Shown piece after piece: positions 12,791-21,649 of a DNA stretch of 64,000 bases; positions within the stretch are counted from its first letter, which is position 1; each line of letters begins with the position of its first letter. Source of the DNA: Macrothele yani (Eukaryota; Arthropoda; Arachnida; Araneae; Macrothelidae); NCBI GenBank assembly GCA_039090855.1, contig CM077013.1, forward strand, positions 138,591,240-138,655,239. The letters run 5' to 3'. The position numbers were made by a program, and so were the translations under genes. A model generated the notes under the pieces. It did not search any database, was not told where the DNA came from, and worked only from the letters and a program-made list of their open reading frames with translations.

Positions 12791-12984
12791 AAATAATATT
12801 TGTTCCTGGGAAAAGTAATGTATGTCATATGGTGAGCTTTTCCGGAAAGCAAGGAACAGAGAAGATTGGGAAAATCTGCTCAATGGAAGACTCAACCGGC
12901 CTTAGACAGAAGAGAAGAAGAAAGAGAAGTGAAGCCAATGATATGTGTGCCCCACTCTTTCCTTTGGAATTCCAAGCCTAGCTG

Positions 12985-13300
12985 CAATCCACTTTTAGGG
13001 TGATTCGGCAGTCGTTTTGGAGGAATTCACCAACAAATTTTTCAGTGATTAATTTTCATCAATTACCGAAACTGTTCTTGTACTGCGAGGTTCGTCGACA
13101 AGACTGACATGTCCCGGTTCACAATGACGAAATTCAATGACCTATAACGATTTACTGTACTTCTGTCAACAATGTTTTCATCGTACACAGCCTTTAAACG
13201 GCAATGAATTTCGATTGCTGTTGCGTTTTCAGCTCTTAATAGTTCAATCACTGCGTGTTGTTAAAACTTCCTTGACATATCCTCATCACACGAGAACGCC
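12985..13300 (-). pseudogene. Mariner-like transposase N-terminal fragment
   Basis: The minus-strand frame at 13063-13251 reads VIELLRAENATAIEIHCRLK, then a segment including DRSTVNRY. This is the first helix-turn-helix of a mariner transposase of the kind that starts F..R..IELL...K..P.EIH. No catalytic domain follows. The flanks are unassigned, and CG-rich alternation (GCGCGTGCGCGTGCGCG) lies just beyond at about 13395. Confidence 0.55.
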
Positions 13301-13534
13301 ATGTTAACGCGCGCTGATTTTCAACAGCTGTAAGGAAAGAAATGAAACTTGCCATCGTTGTGGCTGAAGGTTGAGGCTACAAGGCCACGTTGTGCGCGTG
13401 CGCGTGCGCGTTACTTATCAGCCGCCCTACGTATATTTTTAATGTTCCAGCAAATATTAAAAGGAAGTGAGGTAACTTCCACATTTTCTTTTCGGCAAAA
13501 AGTTTAATATCGTAAGTCTTTTTGTTTTTTTACG

Positions 13535-14175
13535 TAGGACTACGTCTTACTCCGCGGTAGTATGGGGCGACTAACGACCGGCCGCCTGTGACAAAAATAG
13601 GTCCCAATTAAAGTCTTAGCGTTAAAAATACATGCCGCACACTAATCGTGTTAGCACATTCGTAAACACCATGGAGTCTAATTCGCGTACTGCGTTATAC
13701 ATCGTGCGCGTGATGCTCCCCTCGCTTCCCTGTGCGCGGGTGAGAGAGCATGCAATATTTCTGGGTGTGCCACCGCGTTTGACTCAGTCTATTTCGCCAA
13801 ACGTGAGTGCAACAAGACTGTGCGTGATATCGTTTTAAAGCTCTTGACGAGATCTATTCAAATGTATAAAAACATATCGCAGTGGTTTAAGCTAAAAATT
13901 TTAAAAATTGTTTTCGTGTGAACGGGTTAACATGTTCGACAATGCAGCGGAATTCGCAGAATGAACGCAAGCAAAAGTGGAGAACGTCGAAACGAGAGGC
14001 AAGAGCAATTGTTAAGGAATATAAGAAGCCCAAGATGACTGCAACCCAATGAACTGGAGAGTATCGAGAACGCCTGAAAGCAGCTGCCGCCAAACAAAAA
14101 TCCAACAAACTGATCGTAGTCCTGCGTTTCAAACTGACTGCTCAGCCAGAACTGAGCCTACCTGTATTTTTTTTG
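13535..14175 (+). repeat. Dispersed repeat family X, copy 2
   Basis: It begins near TACGTAGGACTACGTC and ends after ATCGTAGTCCTGCGTTT and GAACTGAGCC, so the two ends carry a subterminal inverted ACGTAGGACTACG motif. It matches 29570-30715 through CTCCGCGGTAGTATGGGGCG, GTGTGCC(A/G)CCGCGTTTGAC and the short ATG frame at 13944. That frame begins MQRNSQNERKQKWR and ends at a TGA after about 36 codons. I cannot assign the family. It may be a non-autonomous DNA transposon or the 5' end of a larger element. Confidence 0.65.
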
Positions 14176-14795
14176 TTACGAATGGACGCTACCATAATGC
14201 TTCGAATTCGTCCGGGAAATAGATCTCACATGGTCGACAGATGACAGCATGTAAGCGCTCAGTTATCTTCTTCCATATCGTGTGGCACCTGTTAGCTCCG
14301 CTGCGATATATCTTTCCAGTGTGTTTTATATTATTTATTTATATTATTTGAGATCTCCCGGCATGTTTTTATTTCATTTTATTTATTTATTATTATTATT
14401 TTGCTCAGTAGGTACACTGCCAGCGCTGTCGTAGCCTGCGAACACCCTCGTAGTGATCTAAAAATATATATATATGTAGTATCTCGTTCGTCCAGGGGAA
14501 TTAAAATGCTGCGCTACTGATTTAGTCAACCATCATAACTATAATATGTTTATTAGAAGCACACACAACACAAGTAACGTAAAACGATAATTAACTTTAA
14601 AACATAAACCTTCCATAACGCACAACTTCTTCCTTCTCCCAACGAACGTCTGCTTTGTTCTACACGCACGCTCGTTAGCACGTGCGTCATCTCATCTGTG
14701 AAGCGCTCGTTAGAAGGTGCTCTGCACGTGCGTCGTCTCATCTATGACGAAGAATTGTCGTTACATGTAGAATGTCTGCTTGTTGAAATGAACTG
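14176..14795. other. Unassigned A/T-rich spacer
   Basis: Nothing is recognised here. There is a short (TA)n at 14464-14475 and TTTATTTATTATTATTATT-type simple sequence around 14340-14400. Confidence 0.45.
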
Positions 14796-14804
14796 AATAC
14801 ATCT

Positions 14805-15140
14805 CTCTATATATATAAAAGTGAAAGTTTGTATGTTCGTTCCGCATGCGTTCCTAAACGGTTTGATGGATTTGCACCAAAATTGGCATACATACTCTTT
14901 ATCACAGGCCGGACGATTTTTAGAAATTTCATCCCTAAGGGAGTCAAATGTGTTTTTACGGGGCCCTATATAGACTGCGTGCAAGTCTGCTGCTGCGGTA
15001 TTACTCCGCGTGTCAGAACAACGGTCGTCAGGTGACACCTCACTCCTCGCAAGCTTCCGCGGTTCAGGCATACGGGGAAAGAGTCCGATTTTTGAAAACA
15101 CAACACAGCGGCGGAGCATATTGTCACAAGTATTTTTTTG
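14805..15140 (+). mobile_element. Helitron-like 5' end fragment
   Basis: The segment starts TCTCTATATATATAAAAGTG then AAAGTTTGTATGTTCGTTCC. Its first 30 or so bases match the start of the Helitron at 41078. A CCGCATGCGTTCCTAAACGG stretch follows. No replication-initiator or helicase frame and no CTRR end are visible, so this is probably a 5' fragment. The assignment rests on the shared terminus. Confidence 0.5.
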
Positions 15141-15728
15141 TTTATGTTACACCATGGCATTTTCTTTATAAGGATTAGGTTTCATTAGACTCCCAACAAT
15201 TGGCGCAGGAGTTTGAAATATGGGTGGAGTTGCAGATTCCCACCAATTGGCGTAGTCCTCTCAAATAGCATCAAGGCTAAGTTGAAGTTAAAATAGACTG
15301 TCTTCTTCATACATAAAATTTAAATACAAGATTAGTATTGGTAAAAGAAATAGCCTATGTCCTCCGGAAAGCTTCCCAACGGTGAAAGAATTAAGATCAG
15401 GGCTCTGGAAAGCTCCTACAATCATCCTACGTTGAAAGTCCGTCCAATCGCATTTTTTAACCATCTAGTCACCCAAAAATCACTTCTACTACTGTCGCAA
15501 GCACTAAGCTTCTCTTTTTATACTAGCCTCGCCCTCTGGCGGCAACAGCGGGCAGCCATAGCTCATTTTCTTAAAACTGTCAGGTGGTCATAATAAAGTG
15601 GCCACTCAGTGTGTATATATAGCGTTAAAAACCGACACTTGACTGAAATCTGATCAGGAGACAATTGTCAATACTTGGTTCCCCCACATCAATACAAACA
15701 AGATTAACAAAATACAGAGGCTACTTAC
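15141..15728. other. Spacer with a transposon-end-like motif
   Basis: No gene is seen. At about 15572-15606 a stretch reading TGGTCATAATAAAGTGG then CCACTCAGTGTGTA resembles the terminal inverted repeat of a DNA transposon. No partner end was found. The rest is unassigned and is presumably intron of the elongase gene. Confidence 0.4.
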
Positions 15729-15919
15729 ATTGTAAAACATCCATGCACTCACAACGACTAGACTAAAATTGTAAGCCACCATAATATTTCTAAGCTCGAA
15801 TGGTTTTTGGTCTCTCATCCATGATGGGCCAATGATTTTAACAAAACCCAAGTACAGCACCACCAATGTGAGGCCCGGGATTGGGCTCTCCATCATTGGC
15901 CAATGGGCTACTCGCGGAT
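15729..15919 (-). CDS. ELOVL-type fatty acid elongase, coding exon 2
   Basis: The minus-strand exon runs from a TCTCATTGCAG acceptor (exon starts at 15919) to a GTAAGTAG donor (exon ends at 15729). It is 191 nt long. Joined to the exon at 35894-35994 it reads GDPRVAHWPMMESPIPGLTL, then a hydrophobic first membrane segment, DQKPFELRN, and a second hydrophobic segment ending AWMFYN. The DPRV..WP.M.SP, KP(F)xLRN and following N-F-L/S-V pattern are family hallmarks of ELOVL proteins, the endoplasmic reticulum condensing enzymes that lengthen very-long-chain acyl-CoA. The HxxHH catalytic histidine box lies in later exons, which are not in this window. It ends in phase 0. The subfamily (ELOVL1/7 versus ELOVL4-like) cannot be decided from 84 residues. 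Confidence 0.92.
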
Positions 15920-16180
15920 CTGCAATGAGAAGAGAATAAAAATCAATATCAATCGCAGTTAGAAATCAGAAAAGCATAACATCTGCAAGATTTCATGTTA
16001 CTAAAAGACAAACTAAAACTGGAAAAAAAAATAAAGCCATTTGGGAACACATTGACTGCCTGCGTCCTCCGATTTTCCCCAGTGCCTCGTTTAGATTACA
16101 CAAACCTGCTTGACACTACAACGCACGGAGAAAAGGTGCGACGAGCCGCGCAGTCCTCAGCTGTGTAATAGAAGAATATA

Positions 16181-17102
16181 CAGGGTGAGTCAGATAAGCC
16201 TGTGCAAACTTCTGGGAGGGATAGGTTACACAAAGGACAAATCGGAATCACACAGTAATGCAGGGTCGGAAACGCCATCTTCATGAGGTAGATGGCGTTG
16301 TTCGGCCGCAAGACTGCTCGTACGTTCTTTCAGGATGCCGTCATTTGTAAACCTCCCGTAGAGGTAGTAAGATGGCTGAGTTCACGAAAGCGGAAATGGC
16401 TAAAATGCACCTCGCATACGAAGCAGCGGACGAGCCGCCGTTCGACTGTACCCGATGAGACGAGTGTCAAGCCACAAGTGTTTGCACGGCTGCATCAGAG
16501 GCTATGCGACTTGCCAGAGCTATTGAACGAACAACAGGTCCCACAATCGCTGCGCTGTGCAATGGGGTTCCAGCACGATGGGGGCCCCGCCCATTTCAGC
16601 AATAATGATCGTTATCACTTAAATTTGGACATCAGTAGATCGGGCGTGGTGGTCCCGTTTATTGGCCTGCAAGATCACCGGACTTAACATGCCTTGATTA
16701 CTTCTTCTGGGGGGTTACATCAAAGGACTAGCTTACGACACCCCCGTTAAAAGAGATGAGGACCTTCTAAGCACGCATCCCTGTAGCTGCTTCGGAAGTC
16801 CGAGACACGCCAGGAATTTTCCAAAATGTACGTGATTCCATGCGCCGACGATGTCAAGCGTGTGTTACAGCTCATGGTCGCAACTTTGAACACCTTCTGT
16901 AACCTCAATGCATTTCTCAAATGTCTTGTGAGTAATAAAATGCATTTTGTTCTCTTACGTGCTGCTCTTTCATTTCTCGTCCTCTCTGTACACTAGCACA
17001 TGAAGATGGCGTTTCCGACCCTGCATTGTTATGTGATTCCGATTTGTCTTTGTGCAACTTACCCCTCCCAGAAGTTTGTACACGCTTAGCTGAATCCCCC
17101 TG
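16181..17102 (+). mobile_element. DNA transposon with ~100-bp terminal inverted repeats, internally decayed
   Basis: The left end starts CAGGGTGAGTCAGATAAGCC. The right end is its inverted counterpart, finishing at 17102, with TA on both sides. The ends match for about 100 bp, including CGGAATCACA and GCAGGGTCGGAAACGCCATC. Inside are transposase scraps: SSRKRKWLKCTSHTKQRT, MGFQHDGGPAHFSNN (second catalytic Asp region), and in other frames YFFWGV and VRDSMRRRCQACV. The order and wording resemble Tc1/mariner-type transposases with a DUF4817-like N-terminus, related to 36821-38148. A large part of the coding region is missing. Confidence 0.8.
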
Positions 17103-17110
17103 TACTAACC

Positions 17111-17172
17111 ACTTTTTTTTTTTTTTTTGGAAGGGGATGGGGAGGAATTAACGGCCATTGTGAGTAGGGTGT
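17111..17172 (-). repeat. SINE tail fragment
   Basis: A poly(T) run is followed by GGAGGAATTAACGGCCATTG. It resembles the 3' end of the main SINE family (GGAGGTTTAACGACCACCGTG) in reverse orientation. The remainder of the SINE is not present. Confidence 0.4.
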
Positions 17173-17954
17173 CTGGATGGCTTTTTAAAACGGGAGGACA
17201 TTTTCACTAAAAAAAGGTCATTTCGAGAAAATGGAGGACACAATAAATTTGTGCAAAAATAAATATTAATGAACATACTCTGCATTCAAATTTTATAGTT
17301 TGAGAGTTTATACGTCTAAAACTTAAAAAAAAAGTTTAGTCTTTTTTACTTATATTTTTCACTGGAACAGATTTTCTTCAGTAGATCGGATTTTTTTAAC
17401 AAATATTTGTGAAATTCAGAGCATGACAAATCTTTCAAGTTGTATTTAACTAGCAGTATTACCACTCATTGATTGATTAATAAATTTGGAATTATAAGTA
17501 GAAAAAAATCACAGAAACGACTCAGAACACACGAAACAAGCAGATACTGTTTACATCAATGCACCGCACGGCGCCGTCCGCGTGCAATGAACGACAGTCA
17601 GACTAATGTGCGCTGGCGGGTTTTCTCTTCGCTGTTGACTCATAAGGGACGCACTGAAGCAGGCAGCCGCAGGATTGCAGGAATAAACTGACGGGGGTGG
17701 AGGGGATCCAGAAATTACTGAATGAACAGGTTTTAGCAGTGGCTTGGTAGGATATATTATTACGAGGGAAGAACTTGATCAAAATGTATTTGAATTACTA
17801 CTTTCTAGACGAAACCCGTAGGAATCGACGGAAAGTTTTTTTCTTTTTTTAAATAATAAACTCATATGAAACAACAAATGTAAACTTTATTTGATTGAAA
17901 TATTCATTCAACCACTTCAGTAAAGACAAATAGTCCAGGTTCGTGACCACATAT
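17173..17954. other. Unassigned intronic spacer
   Basis: No gene is recognised. The short frame at 17473-17691 has no family resemblance. Composition is A/T-rich with homopolymer runs. Confidence 0.45.
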
Positions 17955-18155
17955 TTAGCGACCACCGTGAGCAACTCAATGAACTATAAGCAGTCGCCCG
18001 TCCCTTATTTAGGGCCACTGGTTCCAGGGAAGGGAGATAAGCAGGGCCGTAGGACAAACACTTCATCCATGCCTTACTTGGATTCGAATCCGGACCCATC
18101 TCGGACGAATGATCAGAAGCCATCACTTAGACCACTGCGCTACCGGGGAGCCCCA
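17955..18155 (-). repeat. tRNA-derived SINE (family 1)
   Basis: The tRNA-related head is at the right: the reverse complement has GCGCAGTGGTCTAAGTGATG (A box) and a B-box-like GGATTCGAAT. It is followed by a SINE body with ACTGGCTT-like and AGGGACGGGCGACTGCTTA blocks and an ACGGTGGTCG end. It is diverged from the family consensus. This is a non-coding retroposon, not a working tRNA gene. Confidence 0.85.
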
Positions 18156-18238
18156 ATTTTTTAAATTCGGAAAGCAATTCAGTGATGCACGTCCCTAGTG
18201 GTCCTTTTTTTTTCTTTTTATATGTTCAATCCAAAAAC

Positions 18239-18443
18239 CGCCGCCCCGGTGGCGCAGTGGGCTAAGCGATGACTTCTGTTCATTCGTCCGAAAGGAGTCC
18301 GGGTTCGAATCCCGGTGAGGCATGGATGTTGCGTTTGTCTTGTGGCACTGTTTCCCTTTCCTGGAACCAGTGGCTCTAAATTAGGGACGGGCGACTGCTT
18401 ATAGGCCACTTAGACGGTGGTCGTTAAACATCCAATAAAAAAA
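18239..18443 (+). repeat. tRNA-derived SINE (family 1), plus orientation
   Basis: It starts CCGCCGCCCCGGTGGCGCAG (A box TGGCGCAGTGG). The B box is GGGTTCGAATCCCGG at about 18300. The body includes GGAACCAGTGGCTC and GACGGGCGACTGCTTATAGG, and the end is GGTGGTCGTTAAACATCCAA with a short A tail. It is the clearest forward copy and defines the family at about 205 bp. Confidence 0.92.
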
Positions 18444-18690
18444 TCCACAAGACTTGAACAACCAGATATAGAGTAATCACAAACTTAATAGTGGCTTGAC
18501 TTACAAAACCAACACAAGTGAATATTTCCGGCTGTGTTGTACCAATATTAGAAACAATGGCATAATGCTTAGCTTTTATATTGTTCCCTTTCAATATAGC
18601 AAATTGTGACACATACTCTAAATCAACCTTTCTTCTGTGAGTTCCTGTATTCTTATTCCGGTTAAACGTTTCTCCAACAGAAAGCCGCAT
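18424..18690 (-). CDS. Unrecognised exon-like open frame
   Basis: A minus-strand ATG frame begins MRLSVGETFNRNKNTGTHRR and continues KVDLEYVSQFAILKGN and KHYAIVSNIGTTQPEIF. At 18505/18504 it meets a good donor (TTTT|GTAAGTC), about 186 nt after the ATG, and an AG (GATGTCAG) lies upstream of the ATG. The sequence before the donor looks protein-like and is not one of the transposase families I recognise. It sits on the same strand inside the elongase intron but is not elongase sequence. It may be part of a nested gene, a retro-fragment or chance. Confidence 0.25.
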   Translation of the reverse strand: MRLSVGETFNRNKNTGTHRRKVDLEYVSQFAILKGNNIKAKHYAIVSNIGTTQPEIFTCVGFVSQATIKFVITLYLVVQVLWIFLLDV

Positions 18691-18743
18691 TTTTAATGTC
18701 GACCTGACATCAGGTCTAAGTGCACTGACGTAGTAGAAGATTT

Positions 18744-18970
18744 TTTTATTTTTTTTTTTTTGATTGGAGGTTTAACGACCACCGTGAGCAACTCAATGGG
18801 CTATAAGCAGTCGCCCGTCCCTAATTTAGGGTCACTGGTTCCAGGGAAGGGAGAGAGCCAGTGCCGTAAGACAAACACAACATCCATGCCTGACCGGGAT
18901 TCGAACCCGGACCCCTTACGGACGAATGATCAGAGGCCAACGCCTTAGACCACTGCGCCACCGGGGCGGC
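18744..18970 (-). repeat. tRNA-derived SINE (family 1) with target duplication
   Basis: A complete minus-strand copy runs from poly(T) on the left, through GATTGGAGGTTTAACGACC and CCGGGATTCGAACCCGG (B box), to GCGCCACCGGGGCGGC (5' end) on the right. It is flanked by the 12-bp target duplication AGTAGAAGATTT at 18732-18743 and 18971-18982, which proves retroposition. Confidence 0.95.
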
Positions 18971-19246
18971 AGTAGAAGATTTAAAAGATAAGAGAGTGAA
19001 GAAATGTTTCGGGAGCATTGTTTCGAGCGATATTATATGTTGTATGCTTAAACGATCATCTGTATGTTACGCTTAAACGATCATCTCTATGTTACGCCTA
19101 ACGAGTTGATTCTTGTAAAATTAATTGGCAAGGGGCGAGAGTTGTATGTTCAAGTCTGTGACGAGTCGTGAGAATATTTATTATTTGGATATTTGATTGA
19201 CTACAATAATTGGTGATGACTACTTAAGTTGAGTAAGTATTTTTTT

Positions 19247-19960
19247 ACGCTTTCCAACAGTAGGTTGAAGCGTATATGCTCCAGCTTTGTCCGTCCGTCT
19301 GTCTGTCTGTCCATCCGTTCACACGATAACTCGCGTAAAAATGGTTCGATTTCGATGAAATGTTAGTATGTGGTAGCGAACCACCTGGGGTCGAACCCTA
19401 CTGAAAATGGGCGAACAGGAGTCAAAGGTAGGGATATAGGAGCAGTATGCATTTCATTGTGCTTATGTCATAACTTGCGTAAAAATAGTTCGATTTCGAT
19501 TAAAATTTAGTATGTAGTAGGGGATCCCCTGGGGACGAACCCTGTTGAAAATGGGTGAAATGGGATCAAAGGTCAGGACATAGGAGCGGGATCAATCCCG
19601 TTGCCCTTATGCGTCATAACTGGCGTAAAAATGTGTCGATTTCGATGAAATTTTATTATGTGGTAAGGGACCATCTGGAGACGAACCATATTGAGAATGG
19701 GCTAAATGGGGTCAAAGGTCAGGGCATAGGAGCGGGATCCATTCCATCGCTCTTATGCGTTATAACTTACGCAAAAATGCATCGATTGAGACACAAAACT
19801 TCATGTTGTTCCAGAACTATACTTTACCGGTTCTGTTGATCATCGAAATGAGGTCAAAGGTCAGGTCATAGGAGCGAGATTTTGTTTTACAGCCATTATC
19901 CTCATAAACTGAGTAATGATTTCTGTTATGTTGGAAAGCGTATCATGATCAATGCATTGC
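19247..19960 (-). repeat. Minisatellite-bearing element with inverted TACGCTTTCCAAC ends
   Basis: It begins TTTACGCTTTCCAACAG and ends TATGTTGGAAAGCGTATC, so the ends are inverted. Between them a (GTCC/GTCT)n run is followed by about four tandem units of roughly 146 bp. Each carries GCGTAAAAATGG, TCGATTTCGAT, GGGGACGAACCC and GGTCAAAGGTCAGG; the GCGTAAAA landmarks fall at about 19333, 19478, 19624 and 19770. Copies in the other orientation lie at 47260, 57683 and 59341. No protein is apparent. Confidence 0.8.
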
Positions 19961-19980
19961 ATGATTTTAATAACTTTTTT

Positions 19981-20157
19981 TATAATAGAGGTTTAACGAC
20001 CACCGTGAGCGCAACTCAGTGGTCTGTAGGCAGTCGCCTGTCCCTAATTTAGGGTCACTTGTTCCAGGGAAGGGAGAGAGCCAGTGCCACAAGACAAAGA
20101 ACATCCATGCCTGACCGGGATTAGAACCCGGACCCCTTTTGGATGAATGATCAGAAC
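19981..20157 (-). repeat. SINE family 1, body half, split by the LINE
   Basis: It carries the SINE body from GAGGTTTAACGACCACCGTG through CCGGGATTAGAACCCGG to GGATGAATGATCAGAA and stops abruptly there. The missing tRNA-like head resumes at about 27194. It is inserted at the edge of the minisatellite element on its left. Confidence 0.88.
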
Positions 20158-21649
20158 TTCAAAAGAGCATTTATTTACAAAAAAAGACAACATACAAACA
20201 CAAATTTTCACCGGGAAAAAAAATTGCACAATAACTCACCGGCAACGACAATAACAACACACAATCAATATCGCAATAAACAGAGTACTCTACAGGAAGA
20301 AGCAGACGACATCAGAGCAAGTTGAAGAATAACACACGGCAAGATAAAAAGAAAACAGTTGCACAACAAACAATACATACAGGACAGACCACTAATGAAG
20401 CAAGGCGGTAAAGAAAAGTCAGCCGAGTTTGTCAAAACTGTCAAGGGAAAAAAAACAAACACACACACGGTCCGACAACAAGCTGCAGCCGAAAAAAAAC
20501 AAAACCTGGTAGTTCGGAGAAATGCGTTGACAAATGGCTGTAAGCCGACGAACAACAAAAATTTACATTTAAAGCGTATCTCGGTCAGTAAGACCGACAG
20601 CAACACAGAGAAAAAAACAACCACTAGAAACTAACACCCCGTACCATTAACACAACACACTAAGCACAATATTCAAATAACACCAAGAAATTAACACACA
20701 ATGCACAATATACAAATAGCACCATGAACACAATAAAGAATGCACAATACACAAATAACACCATGAAAACTTTTGTGAAAAAGAACACAGGAGTTAAACT
20801 TGCAGACAAGCATCACCACCAAATAAATTCGGGTCGAAACAGTGAATTCGCACTGTATGCACATCACCAACCACAAAAATAAACACCGATTACACAAACA
20901 AAATCAAGAAACACGTCGGTAAGGTTCAGAACCAACACACAAAAAAAAACCCTCGGTACCACACGCCAGCAGTACCCGTTCAGCAAGAAAAAAGTTAAAA
21001 CAAAAAAATAAAAACAACCACAACATTAAACACAAAACCGTGCGACAGTAAACTGTGTGAAACCGACGAGTAATAAATATAAAATAGGTGAACGACACCA
21101 AAAGCAAACTAGAAAAAAAAGCCGACACTTGAGCAACAAAAAACAAAACAAAAACACATCAGACAATGTGCATGCCACAGCAAAAATGCAATCAACATCA
21201 ACAAAACAACATAAAACACCTTGGTAACAGTAAACAATAAACAGAATATACCAAAACGCTTAGCCGGCACACAAAAAAGTTTGTCGACCAACGGCTTGAG
21301 GCCGACGGAAAATAAAATAAAAGAAAAGAAAAAGTCAGTAAACGCTACCGACAACAAATTAACGGGAATGTGTGTGCACGGAAAGCAACAAGAAGATAAA
21401 CTAAAGGAGACACTAACCCACTGACACAGATCTACGGTATGTACCAAAATTATGCACTAAACAAAAAAACACCAATAAAAAATAAATAAATATAAATATA
21501 ATAAACTCTGGCTATGGGAGGAGAGCAATAATGCCTGCAGAAACATGAAACCATGACAAATATGGAGACCAGAGAGAGAAAAAGGCAGGCACATCCTGCC
21601 GAACCCGCGCCATGTCATACTCAAGTTGGAGGACCGATCTGATGGATGA
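20158..21649 (-). other. 3' untranslated region of the L1/Tx1-type LINE
   Basis: The plus strand is unusually A/C-rich and the sense strand G/T-rich, with many ACAAC and AAACAC runs. The blocks at 20520-20620 and 21285-21360 look like diverged relatives (TGTAAGCCGACGAACAAC versus TTGAGGCCGACGGAAAAT), hinting at an internal duplication. The open frames of 60-119 codons here reflect low stop density in biased sequence and are not proposed as genes. Confidence 0.6.

Noticed and set aside
1..15728. Further elongase exons downstream of exon 2
   Set aside because: I looked on the minus strand for the HxxHH box and flanking membrane segments and found none. The next exons are probably outside the window.
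18239..18330. Possible tRNA gene with A and B boxes
   Set aside because: The same head recurs with a common 130-bp body and target duplications, so it is a SINE. No proper acceptor or anticodon stem was evident.
20350..21450. Several 60-119-codon frames in A/C-rich sequence
   Set aside because: They lie in the LINE 3' region, where biased composition makes stops rare. There is no domain or family wording.
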